From: Periplaneta americana
Taxonomy: Eukaryota; Arthropoda; Insecta; Blattodea; Blattidae
DNA length: 64,000 bases
Assembly: GCF_040183065.1 (NCBI RefSeq)
Contig: NC_091126.1
Location: forward strand, 140,033,204 to 140,097,203
Reading direction: 5' to 3'
Both the position numbers and the translations under genes were made by a program. A model generated the notes under the pieces. The model saw only the letters and a program-made list of their open reading frames with translations. It was not told where the DNA came from and searched no databases. Below, in pieces: positions 44,675-55,165 of this stretch (position 1 is its first letter; each line of letters begins with the position of its first letter).

Positions 44675-44745
44675 ATTCTATAGAAGCATAGTCCATTGTA
44701 TATCTCCGGTCGTTCCTGTGTAGTTTCTTTGGTGTTTTTTTTTTC

Positions 44746-45639
44746 CTACCGAAATCGAAATGGTTTCACGATTATTCCTTCCTCCCAGGCCGTTGGTTGG
44801 AAGATGGCATGCCGTTCTTCTAGGGGTACTCCTACTTTGAAAGCTCTACTGTTTCCTCTAGTTTTAAGTGCGATGCATTCAGTCACAGTTGTTATTCCAA
44901 GGTCCGTTATGTATTGAGTTATCTGTTCTTCAGTTGCACTGGTGTCCACTCTGCCTATGAAGATCCATGCGGTCTTTTTCTTAGCGGCTCTTATTGGTCC
45001 CTCGTTTGCTTTCCTTATTCCTCTTATTGGGGCGTTTCTCCTATATGTGTCGTCTCTCTTCTCCCTTACTTCGTGGCCTTCCTCAAGGCTTTGTTGGTTT
45101 GGTTTAGGTACGGCTGGTCCGTGTTTGATTATGATTGGCGGTCTTTTTGCTTCCTGAGGTGGTATCTGTTCGTTTTGCTTGTCCTGGGTCGCCGTTTGGC
45201 CTTGATTTTGTTCCGCTGTTACTTCGGCTGTTCTTGGTTTCTCTTCTTTGCGTTTCGTTTACATGTGATCGCCTTGCTGTAGTTGAGCTTCTAGGATAAG
45301 GGACATTTTTTGTAGTATTGTTGTTTCCATGTCTTCCAGTTTCTCCTTTATTTCCTTGCAAGTTTCTTTATTTTGTATTGTTGTGTCTTTAATTTCTGTA
45401 ATCTCTGGAGGCTGTGTGCTCACTCCGAATGTTTCGAGGAGGGCGCGACACTTGCCACACATCCATAGTAGGTTTCCTTTTCTGCCTCTTAATGCTTTCG
45501 CCTCCAATTCTGAAAGCCCTATACATTCTTTGTGGAACCGTTCTTTGCAGTTTCCATCACATCCTACAGCTGTTTGGTCACTGCTCTGTATTTCATTTTT
45601 GCATTTCGGACAACTATCCTTGTTTGTGTTGGCAGCCAT
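44746..45639 (-). pseudogene. LINE-A ORF1 with PHD finger
   Basis: MAANTNKDSCPKCKNEIQSS opens a C4HC3 PHD-type zinc finger: C-x2-C, C-x3-C, FH-x2-C, W-x-C-x2-C (LLWMCGKC). A coiled-coil-like helix (EIKEKLEDMETTILQKMSLI) follows. After a frameshift comes a polar linker. The last piece (EEQITQYITDLGITTVTECI ... VGVPLEERHAIF) resembles the RRM-like C-terminal part of such ORF1 proteins. PHD fingers are known in ORF1 of several non-LTR clades. Confidence 0.75.
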
Positions 45640-45823
45640 TGCTGATGTGTCTTGCTCTGTTGTATGTGGTTATGTCACGTCCTCTTTCTTGTAGGGTGCT
45701 CCTTGTGTTCTCTTCTCTTTGGCTGGAAAAGTTACTTCCGGCAGCTACTCTCTAAAAGCAGTATCTATAAGGCCGTGATCTCCGTCACCTGCTACTTCAA
45801 AATGGCGGTTTCCGGTGTGTCGG

Positions 45824-45831
45824 GTTTAACC
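45824..45831 (+). repeat. target-site octamer GTTTAACC (left)
   Basis: This is the octamer immediately before the CAACGAG end of element E1. It is identical to the octamer after element E2 at 54098-54105. Confidence 0.8.
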
Positions 45832-45885
45832 CAACGAGCTAGATACTATAGAGAGGACCAACGAGCTAGATACTATAGAGAGGAC
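45832..45885 (+). repeat. E1 left terminus duplicated in tandem (2 x 27 bp)
   Basis: The 27 bases beginning CAACGAGCTAGATACTATAG and ending AGGAC occur twice in direct succession (45832-45858 and 45859-45885). The element therefore has two stacked left ends. Confidence 0.9.
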
Positions 45886-46719
45886 AAAGACCTCAGAAAG
45901 TTGAAGACAATTGAACATTGGTCCGCCATGTTTCGGTTAGTCAAAACAAAGGGGCGTGGCTCGGATGTTGTAGGAAATGACTGTGAACTGAGCTACATAT
46001 TAAGACTATGTTAATAAGTAAAAAGTAAAATACACACAAAACTTTACGTTTTATAACAGCTGTAGACCTATGTTTATTAGTTTCACTAAATATAGCCCAG
46101 ATATTAAATGACAAGCTATACTCGATGCAACCAAAGCAAAGCACCTAAAGACGGATGAATTTAATCGGCAGAAGAAAAATAAATAACTTTTTGACTTCGT
46201 CACAAATTTAATTACCTTACAGCTCTTCTAACCTAATATGAAATTATGTAATTCAGTGCTCACCAGGTGATTTCAAGAGAGACGACGTATGTAACTAGTA
46301 GGAGTAAAATAGAGGAAAGGTAGTGGCGAAAATTAAAAAAAAAAATCCAGTAATTAAGTTATTGAGAAAAATTCATTTGACATTGGAATTAACACAGAGA
46401 ACTTTTGAACACTGCAATTATTAAAACTACAAATAACCTCTTAGCATGCAACATAATAATTAAAGAATGACAATAATAGAAAGTTACTCATGATCATAAC
46501 TCACCACATTTATTGAAACGATAAGATACTTACGATTAACATTGTTATCAGAAACAACAGGAGCCACAGCTAGGTACACTTCTTTTCGCATGATGGAGAC
46601 ATCATGTAGTCTAATATAATTTGAAACAAATATTGTCGCGTGATGGAGACATTGTGTAGTCTAATATAATTTGAAACAAACGTTCTCACACGTGTCTCGC
46701 AACTAGGCAGAGGCTTTTT

Positions 46720-46773
46720 CATCACACACAATTTGTCATTATTTTGAACAATAATGACAAATTGTGTGTGATG
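46720..46773. repeat. perfect hairpin, 24-bp arms (unit A)
   Basis: CATCACACACAATTTGTCAT TATT and its exact inverse enclose a 6-base loop TTGAAC. Just upstream lies a two-copy repeat of about 50 bp (TGATGGAGACAT...AATATAATTTGAAACAAA). Confidence 0.95.
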
Positions 46774-47171
46774 CAAGTGCTAACTTTCCTCTTTGTTAAC
46801 AAAAAGAGCCCTACGCATTAATAAAAAGAAAATTGGAGTAGGCCCTATAAACACAATAAATACTAAACTCTTGATGGTCAAACTTATTAATAGAGATATT
46901 TCGCTTATACTCATCCGTCTTATCTTATAATTCTCTGCGGCAATGATACCTGTATTGAGAGGGTTTAATTATCCAGCAACGAATATTATGATTTACGGTA
47001 CATTTCATTTAAATCCGAGGGAATGAGACATTTTTGGAAATTTTAAAGTCTTAATTATTACTTTTTCATTTATAAATCAGCTTTTTACAAAACCTATAGC
47101 GAAATGTTTAAGTTAAATATTCATGTATCTGAAGAATATAATACATGTACAAACTCGTTGCAGTGTACCTT

Positions 47172-47275
47172 TGATAAGCACTCCTTGCGGAGGCTGGCGG
47201 TGCTATAGACCGCCATGTTTTTTAGGGAACGATCCATAGTACTGTTGGCCTCCGCAGGGAGCGCTTATCAGAGGT
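47172..47275. repeat. internal inverted-repeat block of E1 (unit A)
   Basis: The arms TTGATAAGCACTCCTTGCGG-type and CCGCAGGGAGCGCTTATCAG are inverted over about 37 bp around a CCGCCATGTTTTTTAGG core. It is repeated in unit B at 50614-50714. Confidence 0.8.
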
Positions 47276-48177
47276 CTTCAGCCTCTCTATAGTATCTAAC
47301 TCGTTGGAGAGGACAAAGACCTCAGAAAGTTGAAGACAATTGAACATTGGTCCGCCATGTTTCGGTTAGTCAAGAAAAAGGGGCGTGGCTCGGAAGTTGT
47401 AGGAAATGACTGTGATGAAGTTAGTATTATTGTGAACTGAGCTACATATTAAGACTATGTTAATAAGTAAAAAGTAAAATACACACAAAACTTTACGTTT
47501 TATAACAGCTGGAGACCTATGTTTTATTAGTTTCACTAAATATAGCCCAGATATTAAATGACAAGCTATACTCGATGCAACCAAAGCAAAGCACCTAAAG
47601 ACGGATAAATTTAATCGGCAGAAGAAAAATACATAATTTTTTGATTTTGTCACACATTTAATTACCTTACAGCTCTTCTAACCTAATATGAAATTATGTA
47701 ATTCAGTGTTCACCAGGTGATTTCAAGAGAGACGACGTATGTAACTAGTAGGAGTAAAATAGAGGAAAGGTAGTGGCGAAAATTAAAAAAAAAAAATATA
47801 TCCAGTAATGAAGTTATTGAGAAAAATTCATTTGAAATTGGAATTAACACAGAGAACTTTTGAAAACTGCAATTATTAAAACTACAAATAACCTCTTAGC
47901 ATGCAACATAATAATTAAAGAATGACAATAATAGAAAGTTACTCATGATCATAACTCACCACATTTATTGAAACGATAAGATACTTACGATTAACATTGT
48001 TATCAGAAACAACAGGAGCCACAGCTAGGTACACTTCTTTTCGCGTGATGGAGACATCATGTAGTCTAATATAATTTGAAACAAATATTGTCGCGTGATG
48101 GAGACATTGTGTAGTCTAATATAATTTGAAACAAACATTGTTCTCACACGTGTCTCGCAACTAGGCAGAAGCTTTTG

Positions 48178-48231
48178 CATCACACACAATTTGTCATTAT
48201 TTTGAACAATAATGACAAATTGTGTGTGATG
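48178..48231. repeat. perfect hairpin, unit B copy
   Basis: This is the same hairpin as at 46720, here extendable to 27-bp arms (48175-48201 and 48208-48234) because of a one-base difference. The loop TTGAAC is the same. Confidence 0.95.
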
Positions 48232-48613
48232 CAAGTGCTAACTTTCCTCTTTGTTAACAAAAAGAGCCCTACGCATTAATAAAAAGAAAATTGGATTAGG
48301 CCCTATAAACACAATAAATACTAAACTCTTGATGGTCAAACTTATTAATACAGATATTTCGCTTATGCTCAGTCCGTCTTATCTTATAATTCTCTGCGGC
48401 AATGGTACCTGTATTAAGAGGGTTTAATTATCCAGCAACGAATATTATGATTTACGGTACATTTCATTTAAATCCGAGGGAATGAGACATTTTTGGAAAT
48501 TTTAAAGTCTTAATTATTACTTTTTCATTTATAAATCAGCTTTTTACAAAACCTATAGCGAAATGTTTAAGTTAAATATTCATGTATCTAAAGAATATAA
48601 TACATGTACAAAC

Positions 48614-50589
48614 CAAAGACGTTATATAGTATACTAGACTCACACAGAGCGCTGGTGTGCTGTCCAAAATTGAAACCAGTCTGCGCATGTTTACGCCGCC
48701 ATGCTACTGGTAGAAATAGAGCGGTAAACACGATTGTCATACTTGTCCTTTGTTTTGTCTCGGGTGTTTTTAGTGAACAGTGTGAAAGTAATGGCAATAT
48801 AATTTTGAAAGATGACATATTATCGCCGCGGACTCATGCTTAACATGCCGGCATCTACAATAACGTGCGGTGTGCTTTTAAAACATAATTTTGCCGACCG
48901 ATTGTTGCTCTCTAGGTTTCACTCTAAGCGTCAATTTGTCACGTCTACTTCCTCGATAAGAATAAGCACTAGTTTGTTATATTGTTAAATGGTTATTATT
49001 ATAATTATTATTATTATTATTATTATTATTTCATATACGAGTACGTTGGCTTTTTTAACTCTTAATAATAACTCTTTAATATTAATTTTTAATCACATAC
49101 CTTAATGTTCGTCCTCAGCACAAGACATTGTATCCTCGTTTTTAGTCCACGTGGATTAGACAAGTAAGTGTCATTTAATAATGGAAGCAGCTTATTGGTT
49201 GCATTATTGAAATTGAGGCGAGTGAATGGAGCGGCGACAAAGAAATTTAAAACAATAATACAATTAAATTTCAAAGACCTGCCGAATGTTAACCATGAGA
49301 GCGCGGCGATAATACCATCCCTGTTTAATTTTCCAAGTCATTTGCAATAGGTACGATATAATATTATCTCTGTTGTTACAATATCAATATCATTAAAAAT
49401 CAATCAGTAGTTTACGACAATAAAGAATACTTAGTTGATAGTACAGGTATATCAGACTGTAGAGAAATCCTACTGAGTGAATTACTGTATTTAGACTTAC
49501 ACATCAAATGTTAAAACATTAGTGGAAAGATAACTTTTTGTTTTTATTATGTAGATGAATTTATCTGCAAGATAATAAACTTTCATTCAAGATCCATATA
49601 TGGATAAATAAATATACAGCTAATAAATAAATAAATAGCTAAGCCTTCTTTGTGAACTTATGATTCAGAGTTCACCTATAAATAACTCTTTTACATTTTG
49701 CCGGATATATTTTATTAACGAAAGCAAGGAATGGCATCTTATTGATATTACATATGTGCGTAAAAATTATGTACCATCACTCCGCAAGCAATGATAATAT
49801 ATCTATTTTATTTATTTAAAATAACAATACAATATGTAAAAAATCCACACACAAAAAAGTAGGTCTATGTGGTTTTTTTATCTTGCATAAAGTAATTGTT
49901 TAGTTTTTAGGTCTTCACGTTACCTATTGTTTGCAATGTATTAGGTACCAGTACGTTTTATAATTGATAGCATTCCGTTTATTAAATTGAAGAATGAATT
50001 CAATGTAATTTGGCCACCTTCGCACATTATATTTTGCCAGATTACCTATGTCCTGTGGTCTACAAGTACCGGTAATATAATTTTCGATTCTCTAAATCTT
50101 AACAACAGGTCTATACTGATAATCACATATTTATTTCACTTAAGAATTTGATTATAATAAGAACTTGTGTAATCAAGGTGCATACATTTATGTCTTGTGA
50201 CCTAAGAGTAATGTATGTTAATATAATTTTCGATTCTCTGAAACCTAACAATATGCTGATTAACGTAAAATTATACAATCTATAATGTGTATTGTGTAGG
50301 CCTATTTATGGATGTATGAGCATGTTTTCTACAAATTGCTGCGTACGTATTTTCTTTTCTTTAATGTTCTAACGCATATCAACGAAACTATGAATATGTT
50401 TATTTCGTCCTAATTTTACGTTAAACGTCGAAAATGGCCATAATCTGTCAATTTTAGATCATCACAGCGTTAAATTGCGTGATCTACGTTCTGCTATTAT
50501 GCCTCTGCTCTCCAACATCATGGCGGCAAGCGCAGCGTTCAATTTGCCCCGGTTTCCTCGTTTCGCGCAGCCGAGACTGTAGGGGCTTG
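48614..50589. mobile_element. E3: element nested in E1 unit B
   Basis: It is flanked by a perfect 8-bp duplication GTACAAAC (48606-48613, 50590-50597). Unit A shows the uninterrupted version of the site. The extreme ends share only CAA, but subterminal parts match in inverted orientation (CAAA-TTGAA, CTGCGC, GCCGCCATG, TGG). It is non-coding as far as I can see and AT-rich with TTA repeats near 49000. Confidence 0.75.
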
Positions 50590-50613
50590 GTACAAACTCG
50601 TTGCAGTGTACCA

Positions 50614-50714
50614 TTGATAAGCACTCATTGCGGAGGCTGGCGGTGCTATAGACCGCCATGTTTTTTAGGGAACGATCCATAGTATTGTTGGCCTACGCAG
50701 GGAGCGCTTATCAG
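50614..50714. repeat. internal inverted-repeat block of E1 (unit B)
   Basis: This is the second copy of the block at 47172, with a few substitutions (ACTCATTG for ACTCCTTG). Confidence 0.8.
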
Positions 50715-50749
50715 AGGTCTTCAGCCTCTCTATAGTATCTAACTCGTTG

Positions 50750-50757
50750 GTGTAACC
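50750..50757 (+). repeat. shared target octamer GTGTAACC (middle)
   Basis: This single octamer lies between the right end of E1 (CTCGTTG) and the left end of E2 (CATAGAC). It differs by one base from the two outer octamers. Confidence 0.8.
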
Positions 50758-50875
50758 CATAGACTTACTAAATAACCGCTAGACCGCTCACTGGCGCTAG
50801 TGTTACGCTCCCAAATTGAACAGTCGACGAGCGGCCATTTGTTTGGTAGAGCTGAATAAGTATGGTTCTTTCGTG

Positions 50876-51160
50876 TGCTGCTTTTTATTGCAGCAATGCA
50901 CACGGATGTAACGATAAAGAAGGAAGGAATGTTATATTTAACTGGTTAGTTAATCCTTAATTTCTACGACGATTTTTTCTCCATATTATGTTACAGAAGA
51001 CAAACTATTGTACTTGCCATGTGACTCTTTATGCTTCAAGTTTCCTCTGAGTAAAGATTCCCTTAACCGAAAGTGAATAGATTCAATCCGCAGAGAGAAT
51101 TTCTACCCTACATTGAATCATTCAGTGCGTTCAACTCATTTCGAAGATAGTAATTACCTT
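50876..51160 (+). pseudogene. THAP zinc-finger remnant (E2 left arm)
   Basis: SCAAFYCSNAHGCNDKEGRN is followed, after an intron-like gap, by FPLSKDSLNRK and SIRRENFYPTLNHSVRSTHF, then EDS. The final zinc cysteine has become arginine (RSTHF). A TGA replaces the conserved tryptophan (AAGTGAATAG). Confidence 0.7.
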
Positions 51161-53699
51161 TCAAACTACGTTATTATACACTGTTATTGTCCTTACTCTA
51201 TATCATTCATTTTCTTCAAACAGCTGTTGTTTCAGTGCATACATGAATAATAAAATTATTCATCGAACTTAAACATACAGAAACTGCATAAATTATAAAA
51301 AATATATTTCTTTTAATATAACTGATTGAAAGAATTCCTGTCTTAGTTACGGATTAATGAAACAGTTTCTTATGCTATTGCTACTGCTACTGCTATTATT
51401 ACTACTACTATTCCTGCTACTGCTACTACTACATTTATGACTTCATACAGTAGTTTAATCTACAGATTGAATTAAAAAGTTGACATTAATTATTTTATTA
51501 ACCGTGGTTATGAATGTTCACATTCAGAGTTCCTATGAAAATGATGCAAGTCTGAACACAGTACCTATGTCTGACAGCCAGGGTTGTCGGGTATCCCAAT
51601 TTAGGCGGGATTCTCCCAATTTCCTGGTTGAGTCCCGATTAAAGGGAGTCGGGATTGACAAAAATCCCGATTTTATAGATATTAGCCTTGAACATATTTA
51701 AACAAATTAGTCTGCATTTCCTATTATCCGATATTTTTATTTATATATTGACTCAAATGGTAACATTGTAAAGACAGAGATAACCTGCGGATATTTAGTA
51801 AGTCTATGAGGTAGCCCAGCTGATTACCGTAAGGCAACTAAACTCGCAAAATAATACTTCTTCTAGTTCTACCGCATTGTTGATTATTCCGTTCCGGTCC
51901 CTAGTCGCTGTTCTCGCAATTAGTAAACATTGTGTATTTCAAGTGCGTTGACTGGCAAGAAAGATAGCGTTTTGATATCGTACTTTACACTAATAACAGA
52001 GACATACAATTGCTGCGTTTTATAGTTTAGTGAACTATGTTTAAACATGGATTCATCGTCAGATAGTGAAACTGTTGCAGTACCGGTTCCAAAATTAATT
52101 TATTAGCAAATTGTTAAAACATAGCTATTCGCGGTTAGTAACAGAAAAAAAATTATTGTAGTGTTCACTGTACTGTGTGTCCATCGTATTTTACTGTGGC
52201 CTATTACACCGTGCAGAAAACTGCTATAAATCTTATGATAGGCTAAATTGTTGACAAGTCTAATGTCTTAAGTTAGCTTCTGACATCCCGACTTCCCTCG
52301 CAGAAAACCTAGCAACTCTGCTGAGAGTAGAGACACGATATTAAAAATATCGCAAAGGAAGTATTGTTCCTTTAAACAAAAACATTTAGCTTTCGGTTAC
52401 GCAATACAACACGTATTGCGTATCCGAAAGCTAAATGGTTTTGATTAAAGGAACAATACTTTTTTTGCGATACCTTTAATACCGTGTCTCTACTGTCAGC
52501 AGAGTTGCTAGGTTTTCTGCGAGGGAAGTCGGGATATCAGAAGCTAACCTAAGACATTAGACTTGTCAACAGTTTAGCCTATCATAAGATTTATAGCAGT
52601 TTTCTGCAGTGTTCGCGTGCTTTTTAATGTAATAGGCCTATTCGCCTTCGTGAGAAACACTAAAATACGAAGGACACACAGTACAGTGAACACTACAATA
52701 ATTTTTTCTTTTACTAACCGCGAATAGCCTACGTTTTAACAATTTGCTAATAAATTCATTTTGGAACCGGTACTGCAACAGTTTCACTATCTGACGATGA
52801 ATCCATGTTTAAACATAGTTCATTAAACTATAAAACGCAGAAATTGTATGTTTCTGTTATTAGTGTAAAGTACGATATCAAAATCCTATCTTTCTTGCCA
52901 GTCAACGCACTTGAGTGAGATACACAATGTTTACAAATTGCGAGAACAGCGACTAGGGACCGGAACGGAATAATAAACAATGCGGTAGAACTAGAAGAAG
53001 TATTATTTTGCGAATTTAGTTGCCTTACGGCAATCAGCTGGGCTACCTCATAGACTTACTAAATATCCGCAGGTTATCTCTGTCTTTACAATGTTACCAT
53101 TTGAGTCAATATATAAATAAAAATATCGGATAATAGGAAATACAGACTAATTTGTTTAAGTATGTTCAAGGCTAATATCTGTAAAATCGGGATTTTTGTC
53201 AATCCCGACTCCCTTTAATCGGGACTCAACCAGGAAATTGGGAGAATCCCGCCTAAATTGGGATACCCGACAACCCTGGCTGTCAGACATAGGTACTGTG
53301 TTCAGACTTGCATCATTTTCATAGGAACTCTGAATGTGAACATTCATAACCACGGTTAATAAAATAATTGTCAACTTTTTAATTCATTCTGTAGGTTAAA
53401 CTACTGTATGAAGTCATAAAAGTAGTAGTAGCAGTAGCAGGAATAGTAGTAGTAATAATAGCAGTAGCAGTAGCAATAGCAGAAGAAAATGTTTCATTAA
53501 TCCGTAACTAAGACAGGAATTCTTTCAATCAGTTATATTAAAAGAAATATATTTTTTTATAATTTATGCAGTTTCTGTATGTTTAAGTTCGATGAATAAT
53601 TTTATTATTCATGTATGCACTGAAACAACAGCTGTTTGAAGAAAATGAATGATATAGAGTAAGGACAATAACAGTGTATAATAACGTAGATTGAAAGGT

Positions 53700-53985
53700 A
53701 ATTACTAATCTTAGAAATGAGTTGAACACACTGAATGATTCAATGTAGGGTAGAAATTCTCTCTGCGGATTGCACCTATCCACTTTCGGTTAAGGGAATC
53801 TTTACTCAGAGGAAACTTGAAGCATAAAGAGTCACATGGCAAGTACAATAGTTTGTCTTCTGTAACATAATATGGAGAAAAATCGTCGTAGAAATTAAGG
53901 ATTAACTAACCAGTGAAATATAACATTCCTTCCTTCTTTACCGTTACATCCGTGTGCATTCCTGCAATAAAAAGCAGCACACGAA
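53700..53985 (-). pseudogene. THAP zinc-finger remnant (E2 right arm)
   Basis: This is the inverted copy. SCAAFYCRNAHGCNGKEGRN opens it, then FPLSKDSLNRKWIGAIRREN and VCSTHF. The C-x2-H is preserved and the tryptophan present, but a stop follows THF. Together the three copies define the ancestral C2CH pattern. Confidence 0.7.
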
Positions 53986-54097
53986 AAAACCATACTTATT
54001 CAGCTCTACCAAGCAAATGGCCGCTCGTAGACTGTTCAATTTGGGAACATAACACTAGCGCCAGTGAGCGGTCTAGCGGTTATTTAGTAAGTCTATG

Positions 54098-54105
54098 GTT
54101 TAACC
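54098..54105 (+). repeat. target-site octamer GTTTAACC (right)
   Basis: This octamer immediately follows the right end of E2 and is identical to the one at 45824-45831. Confidence 0.8.
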
Positions 54106-54440
54106 TTCCACGCTCCACTATTCTAAAGTTCAATATCACAATTACCACTTGTTTCTAGTTGGTGCTAACACTTTCACCTCTCTTTCTATGCTTGCTTGTC
54201 TATACGTACATTTGGTCCCGTCCAACAAACCGTATTATTCTAGATGAACTCCTTCAACTCCTCTGGATTCGCCTGACGTGCTCAATTTTCCCGCTTTTCG
54301 TTCGTAATTCCCATTTGAATTGCATTAGCGACTGTACTGTCATCTCGTGTTCGTTTACGTCGGACGGGTGGCGATCCTGGCGGTTGTTCTCTTCAAAGTG
54401 CAAACCGATTTTAACACAGCGATGATCTGTTACATATATG
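54106..54440. other. unassigned sequence between elements
   Basis: The composition is mixed, with some GC-richer parts (GTTTACGTCGGACGGGTGGC). I see no convincing protein or repeat family. Confidence 0.35.
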
Positions 54441-54448
54441 ATCTAGGC

Positions 54449-54631
54449 CACAGCCTACAATATACAGTCACGAAGCTTGAGTTTTGAGGGTGCTAGAAAC
54501 AATAGACTGTGACGGTACTATTTTGCATTGCCTGTAATGAGGCGATATTAGCGACCATAGTGGTGAGCAACTACCTAATGTTTGCATATTTACTAGGTAT
54601 TGAGCTTCGCGACTGTATATACTAGATTGTG
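54449..54631. repeat. MITE, third copy, inverted orientation
   Basis: Same family as 29014 and 29204 but reversed. It is flanked by a perfect octamer ATCTAGGC (54441-54448, 54632-54639), which confirms an 8-bp TSD for this family. Confidence 0.85.
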
Positions 54632-54726
54632 ATCTAGGCTATTATCTTCGCCATCTATTCGTAGAAGTAATAACTAAAGAATCCACATTTACACCAACAA
54701 ATCATCGATCGCTATCGATTAGTCGG

Positions 54727-54985
54727 GTCCACACCTGTGGAGTAACGGTTAGCGCGTCTGGCCACGAAACCAGGTGGCCAGGGTTCGATTCCCGGTGGGA
54801 GCAAGTTACCTGGTCAAGGTTTTTTCCGGGGTTTTCCCACAACTCAATAGGACCAAATGCTGGGTAACTTTCGGTGCTGGACCCTGGACTCATTTCACTT
54901 GCATTATCACCTTCATCTCACTCAGACGCTAAATAACCTAGGATGTTGATAAAAGCATCGTAAAATAACCTACTTACACACTCGA
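54727..54985 (+). repeat. tRNA-derived SINE, sense
   Basis: The head (GTGGAGTAACGGTTAGCGCG ... GGGTTCGATTCCCGG) is followed by TTTTTTCCGGGGTTTTCCCA, ATGCTGGGTAACTTTCGGTG, CTCAGACGCTAAATAACCTA and a TAAAATAACCTAC end. This SINE body type is very common in insects. Confidence 0.9.
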
Positions 54986-54989
54986 TTAG

Positions 54990-55165
54990 TCGGAGCAGAT
55001 ATCTATACAGGCTACAGTGGGCTGGACACACGAACGGAAATGAATGTATTCCAAAGTGTTATACAGCTCAATTGTAGGCAAGAGACATGTAGGTAAATCA
55101 AGAAGTAGGTGGACTGATGCAGTCGAGGAGGATACAAATAAGATTTCTGGCATAAGATAAGATTA
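54990..55165 (+). pseudogene. LINE ORF2 C-terminal scrap
   Basis: The frame reads YLYRLQWAGHTNGNE, then with shifts KRHVGKSRSRWTDAVEEDTN. The RLQWAGH..R and G.R..RW.D.V..D pattern is the C-terminal end of the insect endonuclease-RT LINE type. Confidence 0.6.

Larger units (their letters stand above)
40020..45810 (-). mobile_element. LINE-A, near full-length non-LTR retrotransposon, decayed
   Basis: On the minus strand, in order, it has an ORF1 with a PHD finger (45639-44746), an AP-type endonuclease (44674-43641) and a reverse transcriptase (41640-40324). It is split by an insertion of LINE-B at 41691-43640. The frames are broken by several shifts. The 5' end lies just before the 8-bp motif at 45824. 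The 3' end is uncertain. Confidence 0.8.
45832..50749. mobile_element. E1: TIR element with two tandem units
   Basis: The left end CAACGAGCTAGATACTATAG and right end (inverted) CAACGAGTTAGATACTATAG match over about 38 bp. It is flanked by GTTTAACC and GTGTAACC. It consists of unit A (45859-47306) and unit B (47307-50749), nearly identical. B carries a 1976-bp nested insertion and a 20-nt internal duplication near 47413. No protein is recognisable. The 8-bp target and CA...TG ends suggest the P or hAT group. Confidence 0.8.
50758..54097. mobile_element. E2: 3.3-kb palindromic THAP element
   Basis: It starts CATAGACTTACTAAATAACC and ends with the exact inverse. The left arm (50758-52407) and right arm (52413-54097) are inverted copies about 1.65-1.69 kb long around a 5-base centre AACAC. 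Each arm is a full copy of the left part of the THAP element also seen at 31563-33920. Target octamers flank it. THAP plus 8-bp TSD plus CA...TG ends points to the P superfamily (inference). Confidence 0.85.

Noticed and set aside
44696..45755. Hydrophobic plus-strand frames over LINE-A
   Set aside because: They mirror the ORF1 and endonuclease frames on the minus strand, which carry recognisable motifs.
46570..46690. CRISPR-like direct repeats
   Set aside because: Two copies of about 50 bp without regular spacers, in a transposon of a eukaryotic genome.
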